A DNA stretch of 64,000 nt, taken from Chlamydiota bacterium (GTDB lineage Bacteria > Chlamydiota > Chlamydiia > Chlamydiales > JAAKFR01). The stretch lies in contig JAJFLX010000003.1 in NCBI GenBank assembly GCA_021772465.1, positions 62,001 through 126,000 on the forward strand. The letters run 5' to 3'. Below are positions 7,907 through 14,419 of the stretch, piece by piece (positions within the stretch are counted from its first letter, which is position 1; every line of letters starts with the position of its first letter). Position numbers and translations under genes: made by a program. The notes below the pieces were generated by a model. The model saw nothing but the letters and a program-made list of their open reading frames with translations, was not told where the DNA came from and did not search any database.

Positions 7907-9409
7907 CTATCGATAGATCATTTGGTCAGCAAGGAAGAGCTCTTCCTCAAATTCTAAGGCGCGGGCGAGATCGGAAAACAGTCTTTCGAGTCGATCGAGA
8001 CCCCAGTCTAATTTTTCCATCAAATCAACGCGCTGGTGCTTGATATTTGCTAACATCATCTCATAATAGCGCATTTCTGAGAGAGATTTTTTTAACATAA
8101 ATTGGTCAATCCCTCCGCCAATGGTCGTGGCTCCCCCCCCGAAGGCTCCGATACTTCCGATAAATTGAGAGGTAGTTCCCATTGCTTTACTGTACTCAGC
8201 ATACCCTCCCCAGACTACTCCAGAGGCACATAGAGCGAGGCAAAGCACTGAAATACCTATTTGCATCCAAGCAACAACGGCTCGCTTCTGCTGAGGGTCA
8301 TCACCTGGCAAACTCTCTGCAATTTTTTTCCAGCCTCCTGTGATTTCGAGCATTTGATTGGTGATTTGTATGAGTCCACCAGCGATTAAAAGGGCGCCAG
8401 TTACTGCACCTACACCTGTCATGCACATGGCAACGCCTGTGATCACCGCTTGTACCGAGGTCATCCAGGAGAAAACCTTGTACATGATGCCCCACTTTCC
8501 GGCGCTTCGCTCTTTTTGGACAGCTTTTTTAAGTGATTCTAGCCGCTTTTCGTGGATGGCAGTTGTCTCTTCGTTTACAGCTTCAAGCTCAGATTTGTAG
8601 GCTTGGCTCGCTGAGCCATCTGAAATAATACCGATCTTTGTAAGAATGTAGTAGAGGGCAAATACACCTGTACGCGGTTTTTCAAGCTTCGGTTTGCTCA
8701 TCGTAACTTCAGTAGGAGAGGTAGGGAAGTGTGGAGAGGGGCGCGTGTTTCCACCCGGGGTAGTGGCTGAAATGGTTAGATTCTCTGCCCCTTTTTGAGC
8801 TCTTTTTTTCTTTTCATTCTCGATAGCAGGGCTACTTTCTCTCTTCTGTCTTTGCTTTTGTTCGTCATCTTGTTGCTGATTTTGATCCCGTTTTCCTTCG
8901 CGCTCTTTTTGATCGTAGCGCGTTTGCCACCACTGCTCGGATTTTTGGGGAGTCCATGCTCGTCTAGGGAGAGAAGAGAGGGCCTCTTTTCTTCCATCTC
9001 TGGTTATATTTTTTGCCTCTTTCGTTTGTGGGCGCGCTGTTTCCAACTGCTTAACTTGGGCACTGGTTTGGGGGGGTAAGTGAGGGGTTTGTACCGTTTT
9101 TGAAGAGGTGGGTAGAGAGGTTTTATTTGGAGTGGAAGGGTACTGGCGGTGCAACTGCTTTTGCATAGAAGAGGACATCATAGGGGAGAGGGGAGTTCGG
9201 GCACTCTTTTGTGGAAGGGACTGAGCAAAGAGCTTTCCAAGAGGGAGGGGAGTTTTGTGTAGGGGACGAAAAAGTCGAGTTTTTCTTTCGCCAAAAGAGA
9301 TTTGGACTCCTTCGGGCATCTTACTGCTCTCCTCAAACTCTTCTTCACTCCCTTCAGGGGTTTCAAGAAGGGTCAGAGGGATTGGGCTAGATTCGATTCC
9401 AGTTGACAT
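7907..9409 (-). CDS. type III secretion translocator, CopB-like
   Basis: The larger translocator of the cassette. The first 240 residues are hydrophilic, rich in Pro, Ser, Gln and Lys and probably disordered. Hydrophobic regions lie at 314-348, 378-403 and 412-434, separated by a charged turn, the pattern of YopB/IpaB-family pore formers. Charged helices at 270-300 and 440-500 suggest coiled coils. Its first 37 bases overlap the end of the LcrH-type chaperone gene, so translation is coupled to the chaperone that would hold it soluble before secretion. 500 aa, close to chlamydial CopB proteins. The long N-terminal region has little constraint and is the part most likely to differ between relatives. 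Confidence 0.82.
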   Translation of the reverse strand: MSTGIESSPIPLTLLETPEGSEEEFEESSKMPEGVQISFGERKTRLFRPLHKTPLPLGKLFAQSLPQKSARTPLSPMMSSSMQKQLHRQYPSTPNKTSLPTSSKTVQTPHLPPQTSAQVKQLETARPQTKEAKNITRDGRKEALSSLPRRAWTPQKSEQWWQTRYDQKEREGKRDQNQQQDDEQKQRQKRESSPAIENEKKKRAQKGAENLTISATTPGGNTRPSPHFPTSPTEVTMSKPKLEKPRTGVFALYYILTKIGIISDGSASQAYKSELEAVNEETTAIHEKRLESLKKAVQKERSAGKWGIMYKVFSWMTSVQAVITGVAMCMTGVGAVTGALLIAGGLIQITNQMLEITGGWKKIAESLPGDDPQQKRAVVAWMQIGISVLCLALCASGVVWGGYAEYSKAMGTTSQFIGSIGAFGGGATTIGGGIDQFMLKKSLSEMRYYEMMLANIKHQRVDLMEKLDWGLDRLERLFSDLARALEFEEELFLADQMIYR

Positions 9410-9888
9410 ATCTCCTCCAGTAGATCAGTGCAATCGGGTTTTCCCTCTGACAGCTCTTTCGCTAGAGCCAGAGCACAGGCGGCTTCGACAGACTCTCCCA
9501 TCCCAGCGTAGCACTGATAGGCCTGAAAATGCGCTCTTGGGTTCTCATCATCGAGAAGCGCGACCATGGCGTAGCTATGTAGTGCCTTTTCAAAAAGTGA
9601 GAGAAATTGTTGAGTAGCTGCTAAACCCATCCAATACCTTACGTCGTAGGGGTTGAAAAAAACAAGCCAGCGAAAAAGGGTAACGGCTTCTTTCATGCGA
9701 TCCTCTTCGTACGCTTCGTAAGCCTCATTGTAGAGCTTTTCAAGCTCATAATCCGAGATGCCAAAGGCCTCTTGGAGGGTAGAGCTTTTCATTAATATAT
9801 CGGGAACAAAGTGTTCGAGATAGGTCTCGATATCTTCAAAGCCTTGGCGTCCTTCTGCAATCTGTCGAAGTAGACCTTTGAGTTTCAA
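9373..9888 (-). CDS. type III secretion chaperone, LcrH/SycD family
   Basis: A class II chaperone for translocators. Three tetratricopeptide-type helical repeats occupy about residues 45-150, including YNEAYEAYEEDRMKEAV, FRWLVFFNPYDVRYW and GLAATQQFLSLFEKAL, which closely follow the SycD/LcrH pattern. It acts in the bacterial cytosol, binding the CopB- and CopD-like proteins encoded downstream. It begins 2 bases after the stop of the 359-residue gene and overlaps copB by 37 bases, so the four genes behave as one operon. From memory the counterpart is C. trachomatis CT862 (lcrH_2). Confidence 0.92.
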   Translation of the reverse strand: MKLKGLLRQIAEGRQGFEDIETYLEHFVPDILMKSSTLQEAFGISDYELEKLYNEAYEAYEEDRMKEAVTLFRWLVFFNPYDVRYWMGLAATQQFLSLFEKALHSYAMVALLDDENPRAHFQAYQCYAGMGESVEAACALALAKELSEGKPDCTDLLEEICQLESNLAQSL

Positions 9889-9890
9889 TG

Positions 9891-10970
9891 CTACGGCCTC
9901 ATGTTATGGATGATAGTATCCATCACTTCTTTGAGGAGTTTCAAGACATTGGAGCGCGCTTGATGGCATTGCGAAGCCTCTTGCAAGAATCGCTGCATGT
10001 CAGTTCTTTCTAGTTGTGTGATTTTTTCTAAGCTGTCTTTGCGCATCTGAATATTTTCTTTAAGCAACTTCTTCTCAGTATCAGACCATTTGTATTTCCC
10101 TTCGGGGATGTCAACGCCGATTTCGCGTGCTCGATCGATAAGGAGTTTCATCTCTTCGTCTTTGCTCCAATCGACTTTCCCTTTTTCCGAGTTGAGTTTC
10201 GAAATGAGAAGTGTGAGGTGATCGACATCGTCAGTTCGGGCCTTGATGCGCCCGTAGAGCTCATGCGCGTCGGCTTCGGCTTGTCCGAGGATTCGCGCCA
10301 TAAGGGCCATGAATCTGATAAAGATGCTGTCGATGCCCCCTGCATCTGACGAGCCATAGAGAGACGATTTTCTACCTACGGCGTGGGTAGCGCTGTAGCG
10401 TCTTTTTTGCTCATCGTGTCCTCTTTCACGCCCTCCTCCCCCTTCACCTCCTTGATCAGATGAATTTTTTTCTGGCTTGGTAGGTAGCTTCTCTTCTGGC
10501 AGAGAGTTTTTTTGGCTCGATGAAGCTTCTAGTGGGTTGAGACGCTCGTTGCGCCCCTCTTGAGTTCGTGTCACTTGAGGAGTGGAGGTAGGGGTAGGGG
10601 CGCGGCTGTTTTTGTTGAGTGAGCGGGCCATTTCGAAAACGGAAGAGAATTTTTTTGCCTGAGTTACGGGTCGAGGGCGCGCTGTTGGATCTTTTGGAGT
10701 CTCTTGTTTGTTTTCAGTGGGTTTGTCGAGGGATTTTTGGAGCTCTTCAATCTCATGTTCGACTTCTACTAGCTCTGGAGTGATATGGACAATTTCTCGG
10801 CCCATGAGAGAGGGATCACGGGCCTGCTCTTGACACATCATGTCGAGAAATTTTTGGTCGGGCGTGTCGTCGATCAGTGTGACTGTGTGCTCGCCTTTGA
10901 GCGTGCTCACCACCGTGTTCGATTTTCCTTCCCCTTGCGATTTGGCGGTTGCAACGGTTGCAGCGCTCAT
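9891..10970 (-). CDS. translocon-operon protein of unknown function (CT863 position)
   Basis: The first gene of the translocon operon encodes 359 residues with no membrane segment and no signal peptide. Residues 85-210 are low complexity (Pro, Thr, Ser, Lys, and a Gly-rich stretch near 173-182) and probably disordered. The C-terminal 150 residues are strongly helical with heptad-like spacing (ADAHELYGRIKARTDD onward), suggesting a coiled coil. Position and size suggest the equivalent of C. trachomatis CT863; a hydrophilic translocator or tip protein is a possible role but not shown. The start follows GAGGAGGAACTT, a strong ribosome binding site, marking the head of the operon. Confidence 0.7.
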   Translation of the reverse strand: MSAATVATAKSQGEGKSNTVVSTLKGEHTVTLIDDTPDQKFLDMMCQEQARDPSLMGREIVHITPELVEVEHEIEELQKSLDKPTENKQETPKDPTARPRPVTQAKKFSSVFEMARSLNKNSRAPTPTSTPQVTRTQEGRNERLNPLEASSSQKNSLPEEKLPTKPEKNSSDQGGEGGGGRERGHDEQKRRYSATHAVGRKSSLYGSSDAGGIDSIFIRFMALMARILGQAEADAHELYGRIKARTDDVDHLTLLISKLNSEKGKVDWSKDEEMKLLIDRAREIGVDIPEGKYKWSDTEKKLLKENIQMRKDSLEKITQLERTDMQRFLQEASQCHQARSNVLKLLKEVMDTIIHNMRP

Positions 10971-11034
10971 AAGTTCCTCCTCGGGCTTGCTACTTAGTTA
11001 ACTTAAGGCAACCTGAGATTTCGAGCAAGGATCG

Positions 11035-11062
11035 TTGACTAAATTGAGAGGGTTGGCATAAA
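11035..11062 (+). promoter_or_regulatory. sigma70-type promoter for tRNA-Leu
   Basis: TTGACT at 11035-11040 and CATAAA at 11057-11062 are separated by 16 bases and lie 12 bases upstream of the tRNA 5' end. Spacing and position fit a housekeeping promoter. Confidence 0.6.
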
Positions 11063-11074
11063 CTTTGCGCACTT

Positions 11075-11156
<82 letters not shown>

Positions 11157-11159
11157 GAC

Positions 11160-11203
11160 AGCCGGACAGAGTCTCTTTAAAGAGGGTTTGTCCGGCTTTT
11201 TTG
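11160..11203 (+). terminator. intrinsic terminator of tRNA-Leu
   Basis: AGCCGGACA at 11160-11168 pairs with TGTCCGGCT at 11189-11197, followed directly by a run of T. The loop contains a second small helix (CTCTTT and AAAGAG). Confidence 0.92.
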
Positions 11204-11374
11204 TTTCCCAAATCACTGTAGCTCTGGGGCTACCTCTCTCGCTTGCTTGTGTAAAAACTAGACTTCAAATCTAGCTGAATTTGAGTACACTAAGTTTTTC
11301 TTGCGCAGCCCATTTTTGACCAGGAGCGCACAATTATCCCATGATAGTGGTCTGTTCCATCAGCTTTCTTCTCA

Positions 11375-11677
11375 TTAGCTCAACCTCAAGTTTAACCCAA
11401 GAGCAATAACCAATGAAACGAGAGTATGCCATTTTGGATTGCCTGTTCCTGAAAGCGTTTTATAGAGACTTTCACGACCAACATGGGCCTTTTTGGCTAG
11501 AGCACCAATACCACCTTGTGCTTCGGCGACATTACGAAGGGCAATCAAGAAGATGTGTTGAGATTCTTCATCGCCTTTAAGGCTTTCTTCCAAAGCCGCA
11601 TTTAAGTAAGCAACTGCCTCATCATGATCTTTGAGGTGCTCTATGAGAAAATCTTGATACTTCTTACTTCTTGCCAT
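11375..11677 (-). CDS. antitoxin, HigA-like HTH (HI1420 family)
   Basis: The 100-residue product matches the putative addiction-module antidote family (HI1420 type), a Cro/C1-like DNA-binding antitoxin. Characteristic stretches are EHLKDHDEAVAYLNAALEE, ALRNVAEAQGGIGALAKKAHV and GRESLYKTLSGTGNPKWHTL, the last spanning the helix-turn-helix. It overlaps the upstream toxin gene by 14 bases, the usual toxin-first order of this family. The reading frame looks intact although the toxin is broken by an amber codon, so this may now be an orphan antitoxin still repressing the operon. Confidence 0.92.
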   Translation of the reverse strand: MARSKKYQDFLIEHLKDHDEAVAYLNAALEESLKGDEESQHIFLIALRNVAEAQGGIGALAKKAHVGRESLYKTLSGTGNPKWHTLVSLVIALGLNLRLS

Positions 11678-12008
11678 AACTAATCCCCTTAGATTGGTAG
11701 TCCTTTAAATACTCCTTTGCTTTTGCAATGTCCCAACTCTGAGAGCGTTTATCGCCTCCACAAAGGAGTAAAATGACTCTAATCCCATTCTTTCCATAAT
11801 AAATTCTAATTCCCGGACCGTAGTGAATCCGAAGCTCACAAACACCTTCCTGCAAGGTTTTACAGTCTCCAAAATTCCCAAGCTTTAAGCGGTCAAGCCG
11901 GGTCAAAATTTTAGCTCTTGTATGGACCTCTTTCATTCCCTTGATCTAAATCTCGAAGGGACGCTTTCCAGTTGCAGTTTCGTAGATTTCAATCTCGATC
12001 TCTTCCAC
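11664..12008 (-). pseudogene. RelE/HigB-type toxin (HI1419 family) with in-frame amber codon
   Basis: From GTG at 12008 the frame reads VEEIEIEIYETATGKRPFEI, then a TAG at 11946-11948, then continues in the same frame as IKGMKEVHTRAKILTRLDRL and onward to the normal C-terminus (ELRIHYGPGIRIYYG, LLLCGGDKRSQSWDIAKAKEYL). Family members normally have a tryptophan directly after the PFxx stretch, so one TGG to TAG change explains the stop. A 90-residue product could restart at ATG 11936 but would lack the first beta strand and helix of the RelE fold. The total of 114 codons fits the family length. The nonsense codon should be confirmed by read mapping. Confidence 0.82.
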
Positions 12009-12018
12009 CTAACCCTAT

Positions 12019-12036
12019 TGTATCTTGTAGGATACA
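12019..12036. promoter_or_regulatory. operator-like inverted repeat upstream of the toxin-antitoxin locus
   Basis: TGTATC and GATACA form a perfect 6-bp inverted repeat around TTGTAG, 11 bases upstream of the toxin GTG and within the likely promoter region. Autoregulatory operators of this kind are typical for the family; binding by the HTH antitoxin is inferred. Confidence 0.55.
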
Positions 12037-12211
12037 TTATTTTCAAGTAAATTTTAAGCCATTAATCTTGAGATTTTTGAGAATTCTTGCGCACCCTTCT
12101 TTTTCCACTCTTAACCCCATGCCTAGACTAAGGAGGCTTAAGAGAGAATTCTGGTCTTAACTATCTAATTATAAAAGTTTTTCATGGTAGAAATTTATGT
12201 AAAAAAATGAA

Positions 12212-12217
12212 TATAAT
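12212..12217 (+). promoter_or_regulatory. possible -10 element for the tyrosine-rich gene pair
   Basis: A TATAAT hexamer lies in an AT-rich tract 78 bases upstream of the first tyrosine-rich gene. No good -35 hexamer is at the expected distance. The leader that follows contains a tiny ORF at 12241-12273. Confidence 0.35.
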
Positions 12218-12294
12218 TAGGGTGTGGAGGAACCCACTATATGGAGGTATTAAAGGATAATTTAGGTCTTTAAATAAAATGTAAGGAGCAAGTT

Positions 12295-12594
12295 ATGAGT
12301 AAAATAAAAAGAACTCTCTTGCATGGCGTGCTCTTATCAGCCCTCACTGTTGCCCCTCTCTCTGCATTCGGGATGGTAAATGGTGATGGCGATGGGGACA
12401 TGAAGTCCAATTCCACCCACGAAAAAGAAACCAAAGTGGAAAAAGCAGGTGTCTATTTCCGCTTCGGAGGGGGTGGACCCTATTACTATAGGGCGCGACC
12501 CTATTATCGTCCCTATTACTATAGAGCACAACCCTACTATCGACCATTTTATTTCAACTACCCATACAGAAATTACTACTATAGATATTATTAA
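12295..12594 (+). CDS. secreted tyrosine-rich small protein 1
   Basis: I do not recognise this 99-residue protein. An N-terminal signal peptide is clear (KRTLLHGVLLSALTVAPLSAFG, cleavage about residue 26). The mature part is a short acidic/polar stretch, then FRFGGGG and a C-terminal 40 residues in which about half are Tyr, with Arg and Pro (PYYYRARPYYR repeated). It follows a good ribosome binding site (AAGGAGCAAGTT) and is 11 bases upstream of a second, similar protein. Tyr/Arg/Pro-rich secreted peptides suggest cross-linked coat, matrix or adhesive material, but that is speculation. Gene order and shared composition indicate a functional pair. Confidence 0.75.
   Translation: MSKIKRTLLHGVLLSALTVAPLSAFGMVNGDGDGDMKSNSTHEKETKVEKAGVYFRFGGGGPYYYRARPYYRPYYYRAQPYYRPFYFNYPYRNYYYRYY
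12478..12543 (+). repeat. two 33-bp tandem repeats inside the tyrosine-rich gene
   Basis: Unit 1 (12478-12510) and unit 2 (12511-12543) differ at only a few bases and encode PYYYRARPYYR and PYYYRAQPYYR. The copy is in frame, so the coding repeat grew by duplication of a 33-bp unit. Confidence 0.88.
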
Positions 12595-12605
12595 CGGTAG
12601 TAATT

Positions 12606-12857
12606 ATGAAAAAAACAATTCTAGGTAGCACGTTGTTAGTTTTAGCATGGGTGGTACCTCTCGGGATTGGGTTGGAGGCGAGCTATTTGGATGGTTTAAC
12701 ACACAGGGCTGCGATCCAATATGGACAGAAGCGCCCTTTTAGTTTCTACTATCCGTACAGCTACAAGTACTACTACCCTCGTCCTGAGTACCACCGCTCA
12801 AGCTACGCGTGTTACTGGCTCTACACGAATGGGACATACGTCTACACATGTCAGTAG
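12606..12857 (+). CDS. secreted tyrosine-rich small protein 2
   Basis: The 83-residue product has a signal peptide (KKTILGSTLLVLAWVVPLGIGLEA, cleavage about residue 25) and a mature part rich in Tyr, Ser, Arg and Pro (SFYYPYSYKYYYPRPEYHRSSY), ending with two Cys (CYWLYTNGTYVYTC) that could form a disulfide. It lies 11 bases after the first tyrosine-rich gene and is followed by a strong terminator, so the two make one transcript. I cannot assign a function. The Cys pair distinguishes it from its partner. Confidence 0.75.
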   Translation: MKKTILGSTLLVLAWVVPLGIGLEASYLDGLTHRAAIQYGQKRPFSFYYPYSYKYYYPRPEYHRSSYACYWLYTNGTYVYTCQ

Positions 12858-12864
12858 GCCATGG

Positions 12865-12895
12865 ACGGCTGACCTTCGGGTCAGCCGTTTTTTTA
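12865..12895 (+). terminator. intrinsic terminator with UUCG tetraloop
   Basis: ACGGCTGACC at 12865-12874 pairs perfectly with GGTCAGCCGT at 12879-12888 around TTCG, followed by a T run. It ends the tyrosine-rich gene pair. Confidence 0.95.
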
Positions 12896-12932
12896 ACTAG
12901 AAATATTCAAGAGCCTGTATACTGCTTCACCT

Positions 12933-13583
12933 ATGAAGCCAAAAGATTTAAAATACCCCTTCTCATGGGAAGAGCGTCACTCTCATTACGAGGACCAACT
13001 CCTTGTCGTCCCTGGCTACTACACTTCACATAAGGGGCATGTATTTGACAAGTGGGACGACTGGCCGAATATTGGAGTAGAGTACTGCAGTGGCAATGGG
13101 GATTGGGTGGTTTTGCAAGCCCAAAAAAATCCCGAAATGCTCTGGTTTGCTGTCGAGCTTCGGTTCGATAGGGTGCGTAAGATCTGGTCCAAAGCAAAAA
13201 ACAGCGCATTAAAAAACTTGATCGTTGTTTGGGGTGAAGCGCTAACTTTTACCGAGTGCTATGTGCCAGATAACCAGATTGAGGTGGCGCATATCCATTT
13301 CCCCGACCCCTGGCCAAAAGAGCGGCACGAAAAACATCGTCTGATAAAACCGCCCTTTATTCAACAGCTGGCACGTGCTCTTAAGCGGGAAAAATCTATT
13401 CATCTTGTTTCAGACGACAGGAGCTATGTTCAAGAGAGTGCGAACTATTTTACCCAATCAGGATCTTTTAAAGCTCGGGCCGAAAAGCTTGAAGTCGAGT
13501 CCTATGGAAACTCCTGGTTTGAAAAGCTCTGGAGAGAGAAGGGTAGGTCAATTTATCATTTAGAGTATGCGAAATGGAACTGA
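12933..13583 (+). CDS. trmB: tRNA (guanine-N7-)-methyltransferase
   Basis: TrmB methylates G46 in tRNA variable loops using SAM. The class I motif is EYCSGNGDWV at 50-59 and the family signature FPDPWPKERHEKHRL begins at residue 123. The length of 216 aa is normal. The N-terminal MKPKDLKYPFSWEERH is typical of chlamydial versions. The next gene starts inside the last codons (10-base overlap), so the downstream 281-residue protein is co-translated with it. Confidence 0.95.
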   Translation: MKPKDLKYPFSWEERHSHYEDQLLVVPGYYTSHKGHVFDKWDDWPNIGVEYCSGNGDWVVLQAQKNPEMLWFAVELRFDRVRKIWSKAKNSALKNLIVVWGEALTFTECYVPDNQIEVAHIHFPDPWPKERHEKHRLIKPPFIQQLARALKREKSIHLVSDDRSYVQESANYFTQSGSFKARAEKLEVESYGNSWFEKLWREKGRSIYHLEYAKWN

Positions 13584-14419
13584 AGTTCTCAGGTTTTGAG
13601 CAACGGTTTCTAAAAGAGGGAGAGGTATTTATCCCACGATTTGGGGTGAATGTGGAGCGCGTGGTTCTCGATGCCTCTGAAAAATCAAGGCTCGACTGGG
13701 CGGATCCCCAGGGAGATTCGATGATTCTTTGGGAACTTGATTTCAACCTCGAGTGGGGGGCTCTTAGCGATGAGATGCGCTACTTGAGTCTCGAGATTGC
13801 TTGCGATCATTTTGTAGAAAAGATGTGGTCTCGTTTTGAATCTAAAACGCTGGGAGTAGCCCTCTATAGAGGCCCCTTTGACCCAGACAAAATAGAGTAT
13901 GTCCGCTCGCTTGCTGCGAGATTGCCAGAACAAGCATTAGCCTTTGTCTATCTAGAGACAGACCTTTTCAAAGACCCCCTCTCTTATTTCCGCGCTTTGA
14001 GTGGAATCCATTTAGGGCATTTGATTCCTATCGTGCAGTCAAAGTGGCTTCGACGCTTTCCCTATGCCCTTCCCGCTCTTAGTTGGCAAGGAGAGGGCTC
14101 TGCGTTCGAGGCTGAGCAAAGGGTGTCAAAGGCCATTTGTCTGCCTGAAAGGGGAGGAGAGGGCGCCTTGCTGCACTTGATCGAGGAGTTAAAAGAGACA
14201 CCTTTTCGAGTGATCCCAGAGCTGCATCTCACACTCGAATGGGAGGGAGTGGAGACCCTTTATGCTGCTAAAACAACCCTTGGCCTCCAAACTCGTCGCA
14301 AATTGAGTGGTTTTGAAGCTGCGGGGGGCAAAGTGGTTATTGTAGATCATCGAGATGACGAAGCAGTGCCTCAGCTTCAGGAAACCTCTCAGCGCGTTTC
14401 CCCTGCCGTTTGGCACTGA
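13574..14419 (+). CDS. hypothetical protein, coupled to trmB
   Basis: This 281-residue soluble protein has no signal peptide or membrane segment. It contains LGVALYRGPFD around residue 95 and a large share of Glu, Leu and aromatic residues; I find no domain I can name. Its start overlaps trmB by 10 bases, and its 3' end runs 83 bases into the convergent pgi gene, so both reading frames are used there. It is likely a lineage-specific protein kept beside trmB; the coupling suggests co-expression rather than a known joint function. Confidence 0.72.
   Translation: MELKFSGFEQRFLKEGEVFIPRFGVNVERVVLDASEKSRLDWADPQGDSMILWELDFNLEWGALSDEMRYLSLEIACDHFVEKMWSRFESKTLGVALYRGPFDPDKIEYVRSLAARLPEQALAFVYLETDLFKDPLSYFRALSGIHLGHLIPIVQSKWLRRFPYALPALSWQGEGSAFEAEQRVSKAICLPERGGEGALLHLIEELKETPFRVIPELHLTLEWEGVETLYAAKTTLGLQTRRKLSGFEAAGGKVVIVDHRDDEAVPQLQETSQRVSPAVWH

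Noticed and set aside
8795..9079. Plus-strand open frames opposite the CopB-like gene.
   Set aside because: They mirror the low-complexity N-terminal part of the translocator and have no ribosome binding site.
11258..11274. Hairpin CTAGA-CTTCAAA-TCTAG that looks like the anticodon arm of tRNA-Sec (anticodon TCA).
   Set aside because: No acceptor stem, D arm or T arm (no GGTTCGA-type loop) can be folded around it.
11972..12160. Plus-strand open frame between the toxin remnant and the tyrosine-rich genes.
   Set aside because: It is antisense to the toxin start and operator and has no signal-like or conserved content.
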